Position numbers and translations under genes: made by a program. Shown here one piece after another: positions 17,010-24,559 of a DNA stretch of 64,000 nt (its first letter is position 1; the number at the start of each line of letters is the position of its first letter). Under the pieces are notes generated by a model, which made no database searches, was not told the origin of the DNA, and saw only the letters and a list, made by a program, of their open reading frames with translations. The stretch comes from Perlabentimonas sp964490015 (GTDB lineage Bacteria > Bacteroidota > Bacteroidia > Bacteroidales > Tenuifilaceae): NCBI GenBank assembly GCA_964490015.1, contig CAZBBA010000005.1, forward strand, positions 1-64,000, read 5' to 3'.

Positions 17010-18221
17010 TTATTTTTTCGAAAAAGTTATGTAAAACTCTAAAAGACTCTTGACAAGTAAGCAATTATCGAATGATGATTTGGCAAACTCGGTTGCCTTT
17101 TGTCCCATAAACTTAGTTTTATCAATGCTAAGCAGCAAATCGATTACTTTATCAGAAAAATCAGCAGGTGTACTTGCAATAGATATCTGTTCGCCATCAG
17201 TGGCTTCAATTCCTTCTGCTCCTATTAGAGTGCTTACAATGGCTTTGCCAAGAACCATCCCTTCCACAATTTTTACCCGCATACCACCTCCGCTCTGCAA
17301 GGGCACTACCATAACACCTTTCGATTGCATAAATTCGGATGCACTGTCTACCTCTCCACAAAAGATCACCCCTTTAAATCTTTGTATCTTTTCAATAAAC
17401 CCTTTACTAGCATTTCGTCCAGCAATGTAGAATTTTGCATTAGGAATCCTTGCCAATATCCTTTCCCAGCAATTATTGAGAAACCAAAGTAATCCCTCCT
17501 GGTTTGGCAGCCAGTCGAGGCCACCAAGGTGAAAAACCGAAGGAAACTCAAAATCGGTAACATCAGCATTTAATGTATCTAAATCATATCCTGCTGGTGA
17601 GGTAAAAGATGACCCTTTAAAGCCCATCAACCGTAAATGGTTTTCGTCTCTTTGAGTAATGGGAATTAGCAAATCAACTTTACGCAGCAGTCTAATTTCC
17701 AGCCTTCTAATTCTACTCGACAGCAAACCAAAATACCATCGTTTAAACGGATTAGCCTGATTGGCAGCGGCTCGCTGCCATACCTCCCACTCCACATTGT
17801 GAGCCCTTAAGGATATTGGACCACTGAATTGTCGACGGATTGAAGTAATGTAAGGCTCCAGATACGCCCCCTCAAGCTGAACTATATCGTACTTGTGGGC
17901 AATAAGTTTAGCCTCTATTAGCTGGTGAAAAGCCAAGTTATCGAACCGAACCGCATTGTATGGTTTTGAGGAGAACAACAGATTACATATTGCTGCAAAT
18001 GGCGAAATGGTTGTATCAACAAAAACTGTTTCTACATCAATTAAATCTCTAAAATGCTGGGGAAAACTTTTCGATGTTCCGGGATGCTTAGGTGTACTTA
18101 TAGCCAACAAGCTAACCTTTGCCCCTGCTTTTGCCAGTCCAATGGCCATATTGTAGGTTGCCACAGCACCTCCATCGTTTGGAGGGTAAGGAGTTTTGTT
18201 GGCCAGAATAAGAATATTCAT
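17010..18221 (-). CDS. Glycosyltransferase, GT4-like
   Basis: A 403-residue GT-B enzyme. It starts MNILILANKTPYPPNDGGAV, the loop typical of GT4 family members. Its C-terminal domain has FHLGGLDWLPNQEGLLWFLN, YIAGRN and, near residue 315, VVPLQSGGGMRVKIVEGMVLGKAIVST, the nucleotide-sugar E-x7-E region. No membrane segments are seen. It starts directly after the lptG-like gene, with no intergenic base, so translation is likely coupled. It probably adds a sugar to LPS, exopolysaccharide or another envelope glycan. Confidence 0.88.
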   Translation of the reverse strand: MNILILANKTPYPPNDGGAVATYNMAIGLAKAGAKVSLLAISTPKHPGTSKSFPQHFRDLIDVETVFVDTTISPFAAICNLLFSSKPYNAVRFDNLAFHQLIEAKLIAHKYDIVQLEGAYLEPYITSIRRQFSGPISLRAHNVEWEVWQRAAANQANPFKRWYFGLLSSRIRRLEIRLLRKVDLLIPITQRDENHLRLMGFKGSSFTSPAGYDLDTLNADVTDFEFPSVFHLGGLDWLPNQEGLLWFLNNCWERILARIPNAKFYIAGRNASKGFIEKIQRFKGVIFCGEVDSASEFMQSKGVMVVPLQSGGGMRVKIVEGMVLGKAIVSTLIGAEGIEATDGEQISIASTPADFSDKVIDLLLSIDKTKFMGQKATEFAKSSFDNCLLVKSLLEFYITFSKK

Positions 18222-19688
18222 CTACAAAGCAGTAATGGGCTTACTCTTTTTAATTCGAAAAGCTAAAAACTTTTTAAAGGTGTTGATATAGAAATCGGCA
18301 TTCATTATCACCGAGTCGGTAGTTGCTTTATACGACAAGAAAACGCCCAGCGGTAATAGAATAAATGAGGATAACCACATTCCCACGTGGGGATCCCACA
18401 TCAATTCGCGGGCAAACTTTTCGCCGGTAAGTGAAATCACATAGTAGACAACAAAAAATAGTACCGATACCACAACGGGCATTCCCAAGCCTCCCTTGCG
18501 TATGATTGCGCCCAGAGGTGCTCCAATAAAGAAAAACACAAAACAGGCAAACGATAGCGCAAACTTCCTGTGCCACTCAATGGTGTGCCTTACCATGTGC
18601 TTACTCCTACTTTGGTAATCCTGGTTGGTCGATCCAACGGAACTTTTAGCCGCTCGTGCCGCCGCAATAGCGCGCGATATGGAAGTTTTTTGCGCCTGCA
18701 AATCCAGGGTGCTTAGTAGCGAGTCCCTATCAAGCGTATAGGTAACAATGGCGCTGCTATCGCGAGTTGGTTGAAATGGGTTTTGAAAAAGAGTATGTCT
18801 GAGCAGATTGTACTTCGCACTTTGAATTCTACGCTCAATCTCCCTGTTTAATGAATCGCGCGTGTAGGCCAGCTGGTTAAGATTAAGGGCATGAAAACTA
18901 CTCTTAAAGAGATCCTCATCGCTACGCTCAAAACCAAAACCCTTTAGTTCGAGCAGCAGAACCTGCTCGTCGAATTTATTTCGGCGGGCTGGGTATTTTC
19001 GAATATCGGGTTTTCGGGCAGTTCGACCCTCAGACATCTCCTCGTAGGTGTAACCGCTGTATAGGGTAACTACCATGTACGCCTCATCGCTGGTGATATG
19101 CATATACCCCGAATCGGCAATGGTAACAACCATATTCCCTTCCTTAGAGCGGTGATCGTAGATAAGGATTTTGCGCATCAGGCTGGTTTTGGGATCCCTA
19201 TCGGCAATCTTAATGCTATACCCATCAATATCGTCGTTAAAAACCCCAACCCTAATCGACAGTTCGGGGCGTTGCTGCCTAACATCCCAGAGCAACGTGC
19301 TCATCTTAAGGTTAGTGTACGGCAACACGTTGTTCGAAAAGAAAAATGCTCCAAAGGAGATTAGAACTGTAATAATGATTAGGGGTTGCATTATCCTTGG
19401 CAGCGATATCCCTGCCGATTTCATAGCAAGCAACTCGTTGTTCTCGCCCAAGTTTCCCAGGGTCATCAGCGATGCTAGCAACGTGGAAAGTGGCAGCGCC
19501 ATGGGTAGCAAGTTTGCAGAAGCGTACACCAGCAGCTCGGCAATTACATCAAGCCCTAACCCTTTGCCCACTAAATCATCTATATACTTCCAAAGAAACT
19601 GCATAAGCAGAATGAACATGACAATAAAAAATGTCATTATCATTGGCCCCAGGTATGATTTCAGAACAAACCAGTGCAGTCGCTTCAC
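18222..19688 (-). CDS. LptF/LptG-family permease (YjgP/YjgQ)
   Basis: The 488-residue inner-membrane protein has three membrane segments in the first 125 residues and three in the last 120, around a periplasmic beta-jellyroll-like domain (about 130-370). This is the YjgP/YjgQ layout. LptF and LptG pull LPS from the membrane into the Lpt bridge. The start is GTG at 19686-19688, supported by a -7 box at 19710-19717. Whether it is LptF or LptG cannot be decided here. It heads the unit with two glycosyltransferases, ribBA and fmt. Confidence 0.9.
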   Translation of the reverse strand: MKRLHWFVLKSYLGPMIMTFFIVMFILLMQFLWKYIDDLVGKGLGLDVIAELLVYASANLLPMALPLSTLLASLMTLGNLGENNELLAMKSAGISLPRIMQPLIIITVLISFGAFFFSNNVLPYTNLKMSTLLWDVRQQRPELSIRVGVFNDDIDGYSIKIADRDPKTSLMRKILIYDHRSKEGNMVVTIADSGYMHITSDEAYMVVTLYSGYTYEEMSEGRTARKPDIRKYPARRNKFDEQVLLLELKGFGFERSDEDLFKSSFHALNLNQLAYTRDSLNREIERRIQSAKYNLLRHTLFQNPFQPTRDSSAIVTYTLDRDSLLSTLDLQAQKTSISRAIAAARAAKSSVGSTNQDYQSRSKHMVRHTIEWHRKFALSFACFVFFFIGAPLGAIIRKGGLGMPVVVSVLFFVVYYVISLTGEKFARELMWDPHVGMWLSSFILLPLGVFLSYKATTDSVIMNADFYINTFKKFLAFRIKKSKPITAL

Positions 19689-19709
19689 AAAACATTAATT
19701 AATGATTGA

Positions 19710-19717
19710 CAAAAGTA
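19710..19717 (-). promoter_or_regulatory. -7 box for the lptG-like operon
   Basis: The minus strand reads TACTTTTG, the same -7 sequence found at both tRNA promoters. The predicted start near 19703 leaves a leader of about 15 nt before the GTG start codon. Confidence 0.55.
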
Positions 19718-19821
19718 GAAAAAAGGTTTTAAATGGACTATTGCCAATGTGAAATAGTCTAAATAAAACCAGCGCCAGTGGTTGGAATCAAAGTGGTAAG
19801 ATGTGGAAATGAAAAGGCAAC

Positions 19822-20223
19822 CTAAACCCCTAGAATTCTTTTAAGTTCAGCCACTTGACAGTTCCACAAAGTGGTAGCATCCTCAATGTCGTCATCGAGG
19901 ATTTGCTCGGTAACATGCAGTGCAACTCCGCCAGTAATCTCATCGGGTGTAATACGAAACTCAAAAAAAGCATCCTCATCAACGGGGACACCATTATCGA
20001 TCCAGCGAAAACGGATAGACTTATTCTCCTTCTTAGATATCAATTCAGCTTGATGCTCTGATCGATCCCAGATAAAGGTATAGATATTACCATTAACATT
20101 CACGTCGTCGGCAAACCACTCCGAAAGACCCGATGGTGTGCTAAGGCGGTTATAGAGTATGCTGGGGGATGTGCCAAAAGTAAATTCAAGGTCGATTCTA
20201 TTGTTCACTTCAACTTTCTCCAT
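19822..20223 (-). CDS. START-like (AHSA1/SRPBCC) domain protein
   Basis: This 133-residue protein has the single-domain START-like fold. It begins NNRIDLEFTFGTSPSILYNRL, then has SGLSEWFADDVNV, IWDRSEHQAEL, IRFRW and a C-terminal helix TLWNCQVAELKRIL, all typical of the AHSA1-type subgroup conserved in Bacteroidota. These proteins have a deep hydrophobic pocket. The natural ligand is unknown. It has no signal peptide. It is encoded alone, with 134 bp to the lptG-like gene. Confidence 0.85.
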   Translation of the reverse strand: MEKVEVNNRIDLEFTFGTSPSILYNRLSTPSGLSEWFADDVNVNGNIYTFIWDRSEHQAELISKKENKSIRFRWIDNGVPVDEDAFFEFRITPDEITGGVALHVTEQILDDDIEDATTLWNCQVAELKRILGV

Positions 20224-20414
20224 ATTCGTTTCAAATAATCATTTTCCAAAAACATTGAATGTTTTTCGTTCTTGCTTGCAATATAACCCAATTTTTCATT
20301 AAACGTTCAGGGTGAATCTTTTTTTTATCAACATCCCAATAATTTGCATGTTAATAACAGTCAAGCGAAAAGCGGGAATGGGCGAATTTATCGCAAAAAA
20401 TATCTGGGGAATGA

Positions 20415-20445
20415 TTTGGGGGATAAAAAATATTTCCTACTTTTG
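20415..20445 (+). promoter_or_regulatory. Consensus promoter of tRNA-Met
   Basis: TTTG (20415-20418), a 19 bp spacer and TACTTTTG (20438-20445) match the Bacteroidota primary promoter exactly. Transcription would start near 20452, about 9 nt before the tRNA. Confidence 0.8.
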
Positions 20446-20460
20446 CCCCGCAAAATTGAT

Positions 20461-20534
20461 GGCGAGGTAGCTCAGCTGGTTAGAGCGCATGATTCATAAT
20501 CATGAGGTCGGCGGTTCAATCCCGCCTCTCGCTA
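20461..20534 (+). tRNA. tRNA-Met (anticodon CAT)
   Basis: A full cloverleaf can be drawn. The acceptor stem GGCGAGG pairs with TCTCGCT, with G-U at both ends. The D arm is in AGCTCAGCTGGTTAGAGC. The anticodon stem-loop is GATTCATAATC with CAT. The T arm is GGCGGTTCAATCCCGCC. CCA is not encoded. The first pair is G-U rather than the initiator mismatch, so it is elongator Met, or possibly an isoleucine tRNA with a modified C34. It is a single-gene unit with a consensus promoter and a terminator. Confidence 0.95.
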
Positions 20535-20545
20535 CACTAAATATC

Positions 20546-20582
20546 AACCACTTACAACGATTATCGAGGTAAGTGGTTTTTT
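20546..20582 (+). terminator. Terminator of tRNA-Met
   Basis: A 9 bp stem AACCACTTA/TAAGTGGTT (20546-20554 with 20570-20578) is followed by a T run. Confidence 0.75.
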
Positions 20583-20756
20583 ATTTGACTCACAATTTGA
20601 CACACAATCCCAGATCCTAAGGTTAATAATGCAACCCTTCAAAACCGCGAAATGAACATCAACACTAAATCGATTGGTTTGATTTTCAAGATGCAGTTTT
20701 TGATAGATTGTCGAAAAAACATTTACAAACCTAAATCCGCCAAATTTTATTTCGCT

Positions 20757-20764
20757 TATATTTG
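20757..20764 (+). promoter_or_regulatory. -7 box of the propeller kinase gene
   Basis: TATATTTG matches TAnnTTTG. It is only 14 bp before the ATG at 20779, so the leader would be about 8 nt. No -33 TTTG is visible. Confidence 0.45.
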
Positions 20765-20778
20765 AAATAAAATTGGTG

Positions 20779-23760
20779 ATGCTGCTTTTATTCTTCGCAA
20801 AATTATCTAAAAGATTTACGTTAACCATTCTCCTGATTTCCATTGCATTTCAAATTACCCTAAGTGCTCAAAATCGATCTGGGAAAGACACATGGGAAGT
20901 AGTTGTGAGCCAGCTTAGCATTGAGGAGGGTCTTAAACAGAGCATGGTAAAGGGCTTTTTGCAGGATAACCGTGGCTTAATGTGGATGACAACCGGGAAT
21001 GGGCTTCACCTGTTCGATGGAATAAGGTTTACTGCATTTTCAACTCCTTCAAACGATCGCTTTTCGCCCTCCGATAACCTGATGAGAACAATAGTTGAGG
21101 ATAGCCCAAACATGTTTGTAATAGCCAGTAAAACAGGACTTCTTCATTTCAACTCAGTTTATGGGCAATTCCAAATAATTGCACAATTATCCGACTCAAA
21201 GGTGTTCAAGTTATACCCTCAAAAAACGATTATTATTTGGGAATACAGCTTAGGATTTGCTGTTTTGGACGGGAAAACTATTTACCCATTCGCTCTAAAT
21301 ACAGAAAGGAATAGCATCCCCAGGCATTTTACACCAAACAAGGTTTGCAGTTACATGGGTAAAACATTGATAATTGGCGATGAAGGTCTTATCGAAATTG
21401 ATGGAATACCCGAAAAATCTTCAAGCACACTTAAAGCAAAGTTTTTCTATTTTGAATTTGGCGACATTCTTATTAACGGGAATGGAGAACCACTACTCTT
21501 GCATAAAGGAGTTATATACAAGTATCTGGGTGATGGACAAACCAAACTTCTTTTCGACACACATCAAAAAGGTAAAAATCAATTCTTTGAGGATTCAAAT
21601 AATACTCTTTGGATTGTAAATAACGATAAAAAATCGATACACATTCTAAGAGATTCTGTACTCACACCCGTTAGCCTAATAGTAAAGCACGGTCGTATAA
21701 AAGAGGATATAAAACCTTTTATTCTTAATTTTTTTGAAGATAAGGAGGGCTCTGTTTGGTTTGGCACCGATGGACATGGCGCGCTTCAATATCAAGCAAA
21801 ACTTTTGCAGTTTCATAAAGCCGAAATTGGTTTTGTAAGAGCAATAACTTCAATTGATACCAGTATTTACGCTGGAACATTTCAAAATGGAGTTTTTCAG
21901 CTTAGCCCAAACTTAGATAATGTCAAAAAAGTTGATTTTAAGGGAATAATCTCAACGAATGAATTACTCGATATTGAAACCGATTGTAAGAAAAGGCTTT
22001 GGGTGGCAACAGCAAACGGTATTTTTGTGGCAGATAGCAAGTATAAAATTGTTTATAGCAAAGTGATTAAAACGTTCAGAGGAAATCTGCTTAATTCTGG
22101 GAATGGAGTTATTCAGTATCATACCGATTCGTGTCTTTACGAGTTTTCGGGTAATGACAACCCTCAACTACTACTAAAAAAAAGGGAGATGTTTATTACA
22201 TCATCGGAGTGCATTGGGGGAGAAAAATGGGTTGGAACCCCATTCGGACTATACCGAATTGGAACGGATAGCGATAGTTCATATCCGTTTTACTCCGAAA
22301 AGAACAGGTTATCCAGCTATCCCATTAACTCTATTCGTATTGATAACAGCAGGATTTGGGTTGCCTCAACCCATGGCCTTCTGCTATTCGACAGGTGCTC
22401 AAATAGGGTTGATTTGCCTGATGAGCTGAGCCTGTTGAAATCAGAGAATATATATGCGCTCGAAATCGATAATCAGAATCGATTATGGTTAAGCACAAAT
22501 AGAGGCATAGCTTGTATCCCTGCAAATCGGGACAGGATTATTTGGTTTGATGCCAAAAATAATTTGCAGTCGTTGGAATTTAACTCTAAAGCTAGCCTTT
22601 GGGTTAACAACACGCTATACTTTGGAGGCATCAATGGAATAAACGCTTTAAATCCAAATAGTTTCAACCCAAAACCTAATGAAGGCAAACCAATTGTTGT
22701 TCAACTTACTGTTGCCGATAGTTTAGCACCCAAAGGTGTTCCAAGCGACAAAATAATATCAAAGCTAAACTGGGACAATAGCAGCATAAGAGGAGCAGTA
22801 ACTTCGACCTCGTACGTTGCACCGGGTAATCAGCGATATTCGCTTTTTCTGGAGAACTATCACTCTAGCTGGACAGATCCCAGCTCAACGGGCGATTTCT
22901 CTTTTTCAAATTTACCATCAGGGAAATACGCGCTTAAAGCAAAATACTCCGATGCATATGGTTTCTGGAGTGAACCTGAGGAGCTGATATCAATTACAAT
23001 AATGCCCCCTTTTTGGAAAACAAGTTGGTTTGTAATAAGCGTTTCTTTGGCCGCACTTATTGCTTCCAGTTTAATTGTACAGCAGGTTCAGCGGAAAAGG
23101 TATTTAAAAAAGATTAATGAGCTTGAGCATCAAAATGCGCTGGAGCGAGAAAGAAGTCGCATATCCAGAGATCTTCACGATGAGTTGGGTACCGGACTAT
23201 CGCTTATCATGCTTAACGCTTCGTTGGCTAGCACGTTGGAAAGCAGCCAAATGACAAAAAAGCACCTAAGTGCTATCTCGAAAAACTCCAAGGAACTATA
23301 CGACAATATGAGCAACCTTATTTGGCTACTAAAATCGGAGAGCCAAACCCTCGATAACCTATCGGCACGGGTAAGAGAGAAAATGTCGGAAATCCTTGAG
23401 GATGCTGGGCTCGAATACTCATTTACAATTCCTGAGAACGTTGAGAACATAACTGTTTCGCGAGAGGCTTGTCGCCAAATATTTCTCACAGTAAAAGAGA
23501 CTGTTAACAATTCCATTAAACACTCAAAGGCTAAAGTAGTTGCTATAAACATCAATTTTATGAATGGTGTTCTTGGTGTGGACATTTTAGACAATGGAAT
23601 TGGGTTCGACCTTGAACAAATTCACTCCAAGGGCAATGGAATTGATAATATGAAACAACGCATTTTACAACTTGGGGGAGGAATTTCCATCGACTCATCC
23701 CCGGGCTCGGGAACAAGGGTTAGCATTACGCTTTCGCAGGAATCACTAGCCATTACCTAA
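20779..23760 (+). CDS. Propeller-type sensor histidine kinase, NarX/DegS class
   Basis: The product (993 residues from ATG 20779) has an N-terminal signal segment ending near LSAQ, then a large periplasmic region of two-component-propeller repeats (about 40-640, e.g. DNRGLMWMTTGNGLHLFDG and CKKRLWVATANGIFVADS). A Y_Y_Y-like domain (about 650-755), one membrane segment (about 757-778), a HisKA_3 domain with the phospho-acceptor in RSRISRDLHDELGTGLS, and an ATPase domain (NSIKHSKAK, DILDNGIGF) follow. HisKA_3 kinases pair with NarL-type regulators, and such a gene lies 63 bp downstream. Unlike hybrid two-component systems of gut Bacteroides, kinase and regulator are separate. The ligand is unknown. 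Confidence 0.93.
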   Translation: MLLLFFAKLSKRFTLTILLISIAFQITLSAQNRSGKDTWEVVVSQLSIEEGLKQSMVKGFLQDNRGLMWMTTGNGLHLFDGIRFTAFSTPSNDRFSPSDNLMRTIVEDSPNMFVIASKTGLLHFNSVYGQFQIIAQLSDSKVFKLYPQKTIIIWEYSLGFAVLDGKTIYPFALNTERNSIPRHFTPNKVCSYMGKTLIIGDEGLIEIDGIPEKSSSTLKAKFFYFEFGDILINGNGEPLLLHKGVIYKYLGDGQTKLLFDTHQKGKNQFFEDSNNTLWIVNNDKKSIHILRDSVLTPVSLIVKHGRIKEDIKPFILNFFEDKEGSVWFGTDGHGALQYQAKLLQFHKAEIGFVRAITSIDTSIYAGTFQNGVFQLSPNLDNVKKVDFKGIISTNELLDIETDCKKRLWVATANGIFVADSKYKIVYSKVIKTFRGNLLNSGNGVIQYHTDSCLYEFSGNDNPQLLLKKREMFITSSECIGGEKWVGTPFGLYRIGTDSDSSYPFYSEKNRLSSYPINSIRIDNSRIWVASTHGLLLFDRCSNRVDLPDELSLLKSENIYALEIDNQNRLWLSTNRGIACIPANRDRIIWFDAKNNLQSLEFNSKASLWVNNTLYFGGINGINALNPNSFNPKPNEGKPIVVQLTVADSLAPKGVPSDKIISKLNWDNSSIRGAVTSTSYVAPGNQRYSLFLENYHSSWTDPSSTGDFSFSNLPSGKYALKAKYSDAYGFWSEPEELISITIMPPFWKTSWFVISVSLAALIASSLIVQQVQRKRYLKKINELEHQNALERERSRISRDLHDELGTGLSLIMLNASLASTLESSQMTKKHLSAISKNSKELYDNMSNLIWLLKSESQTLDNLSARVREKMSEILEDAGLEYSFTIPENVENITVSREACRQIFLTVKETVNNSIKHSKAKVVAININFMNGVLGVDILDNGIGFDLEQIHSKGNGIDNMKQRILQLGGGISIDSSPGSGTRVSITLSQESLAIT

Positions 23761-23761
23761 A

Positions 23762-23779
23762 ATACTACTTTTGTAGTAT
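23762..23779. promoter_or_regulatory. Palindromic NarL-like operator, site 1
   Basis: ATACTACTTTTGTAGTAT is a palindrome with 7 bp arms. Read as NarL-type heptamers it is TACTACT-TT-TGTAGTA, a 7-2-7 tail-to-tail arrangement. Its centre (23770.5) is 31.5 bp upstream of the first base of the -7 box at 23802. The same geometry is found at site 2. It probably binds the response regulator encoded just downstream. The centre also contains a TACTTTTG match, so it could itself hold a -7 box. Confidence 0.65.
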
Positions 23780-23780
23780 G

Positions 23781-23809
23781 TTGGTTACAGATCAAAGGGT
23801 TTACATTTG
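23781..23809 (+). promoter_or_regulatory. Promoter of the NarL-type regulator gene
   Basis: TTG (23781-23783), an 18 bp spacer and TACATTTG (23802-23809) match the -33/-7 pattern. The predicted start near 23816 leaves a leader of about 8 nt. Site 1 lies immediately upstream, near -45, a usual position for an activator. Confidence 0.6.
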
Positions 23810-23823
23810 TTGAAGGATGCTAA

Positions 23824-24459
23824 ATGATGATTAGAGTAGCAATAGTTGAAGATAACCAAGAGATTTGCACTGGTATTTCGTCCCTATTAAATCTAACCGA
23901 GGGTTACGAATGCATAGCAGCATTCAGTAATGCTGAGGATGCCATTATTGCAATTCCCACCATACAGCCAGATGTAGCGCTAATTGACATAAATCTTCCC
24001 GGAAAGAATGGCATTGAACTTATTGGGGAGCTAAAGCCCCAAAACCAAAACACACAATTTGTAGTATTTACCGTTTTTGAGGATACCGATAAAATTTTTG
24101 CAGCCCTTAAAGCTGGCGCCTCGGGATACCTCTTAAAAAGTTCTTCCCCTCAAAAAATAATTGAAGCAATCGCTGAGGTTAATCAGGGAGGATCGCCCAT
24201 GAGCGGGTCAATTGCCCGAAAAGTAATTAGCACATTCTACCCTACCCCTCAAGCTAATGATGAAAACTCGCCAAAGCTTAGCACTCGCGAGCATGAAATC
24301 TTAACACTCCTATCAAAAGGATTTAGGTACAAGGAGATTGCCGATAAGCTTAACATTAGCACCGAAACCGTTCGAACCCACATCCGCAATATTTACCAGA
24401 AACTTCAGGTAGAATCAAGCATTGAAGCTATAAATAAGGTATTCCGAAAATACTACTAA
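23824..24459 (+). CDS. NarL/FixJ-family response regulator
   Basis: This 211-residue regulator has a receiver domain (about 3-120) with acidic pocket VEDN near the start, phospho-acceptor Asp in VALIDINLPGKNG near residue 56, and the Lys in GYLLKSS. A LuxR-type helix-turn-helix follows (about 145-205: LSTREHEILTLLSKGF, KEIADKLNISTETVRTHIRN). It follows the HisKA_3 propeller kinase, its likely phospho-donor. The palindrome ATACTAC-N4-GTAGTAT occurs upstream of this gene and again across its stop codon, ahead of the next operon. It therefore probably activates itself and the FISUMP/caspase genes. Confidence 0.95.
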   Translation: MMIRVAIVEDNQEICTGISSLLNLTEGYECIAAFSNAEDAIIAIPTIQPDVALIDINLPGKNGIELIGELKPQNQNTQFVVFTVFEDTDKIFAALKAGASGYLLKSSSPQKIIEAIAEVNQGGSPMSGSIARKVISTFYPTPQANDENSPKLSTREHEILTLLSKGFRYKEIADKLNISTETVRTHIRNIYQKLQVESSIEAINKVFRKYY

Positions 24460-24468
24460 AGTAGTATT
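24449..24468. promoter_or_regulatory. Palindromic NarL-like operator, site 2
   Basis: AATACTACTAAAGTAGTATT is a perfect palindrome with 8 bp arms and contains TACTACT-AA-AGTAGTA, two identical heptamers in 7-2-7 layout. It overlaps the last codons and stop of the regulator gene. Its centre (24458.5) is 31.5 bp upstream of the weak -7 box at 24490, exactly as at site 1. Confidence 0.7.
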
Positions 24469-24489
24469 GCTCAACTTTCCTCTCCTAAA

Positions 24490-24497
24490 TAATTTTA
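24490..24497 (+). promoter_or_regulatory. Weak -7 box before the FISUMP-caspase genes
   Basis: TAATTTTA matches 7 of 8 positions of TAnnTTTG. There is no -33 TTTG, which fits a promoter that needs an activator bound at site 2. The leader to the ATG at 24560 would be about 55 nt. Confidence 0.45.
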
Positions 24498-24559
24498 GAC
24501 TCAATTAGAGCAATGCAATAATCACTGCATTTAATCTATTATTTAAGCAGTTTTCAGTT

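Noticed and set aside
20544..20843. Minus-strand open frame of 99 codons after tRNA-Met
   Set aside because: It runs through the tRNA terminator and the kinase promoter; no protein features.
23766..23773. TACTTTTG inside operator site 1 as the regulator promoter
   Set aside because: It matches the -7 box, but the second match at 23802-23809 has a TTG 18 bp upstream and gives the same operator spacing as site 2; the first is kept only as an alternative.
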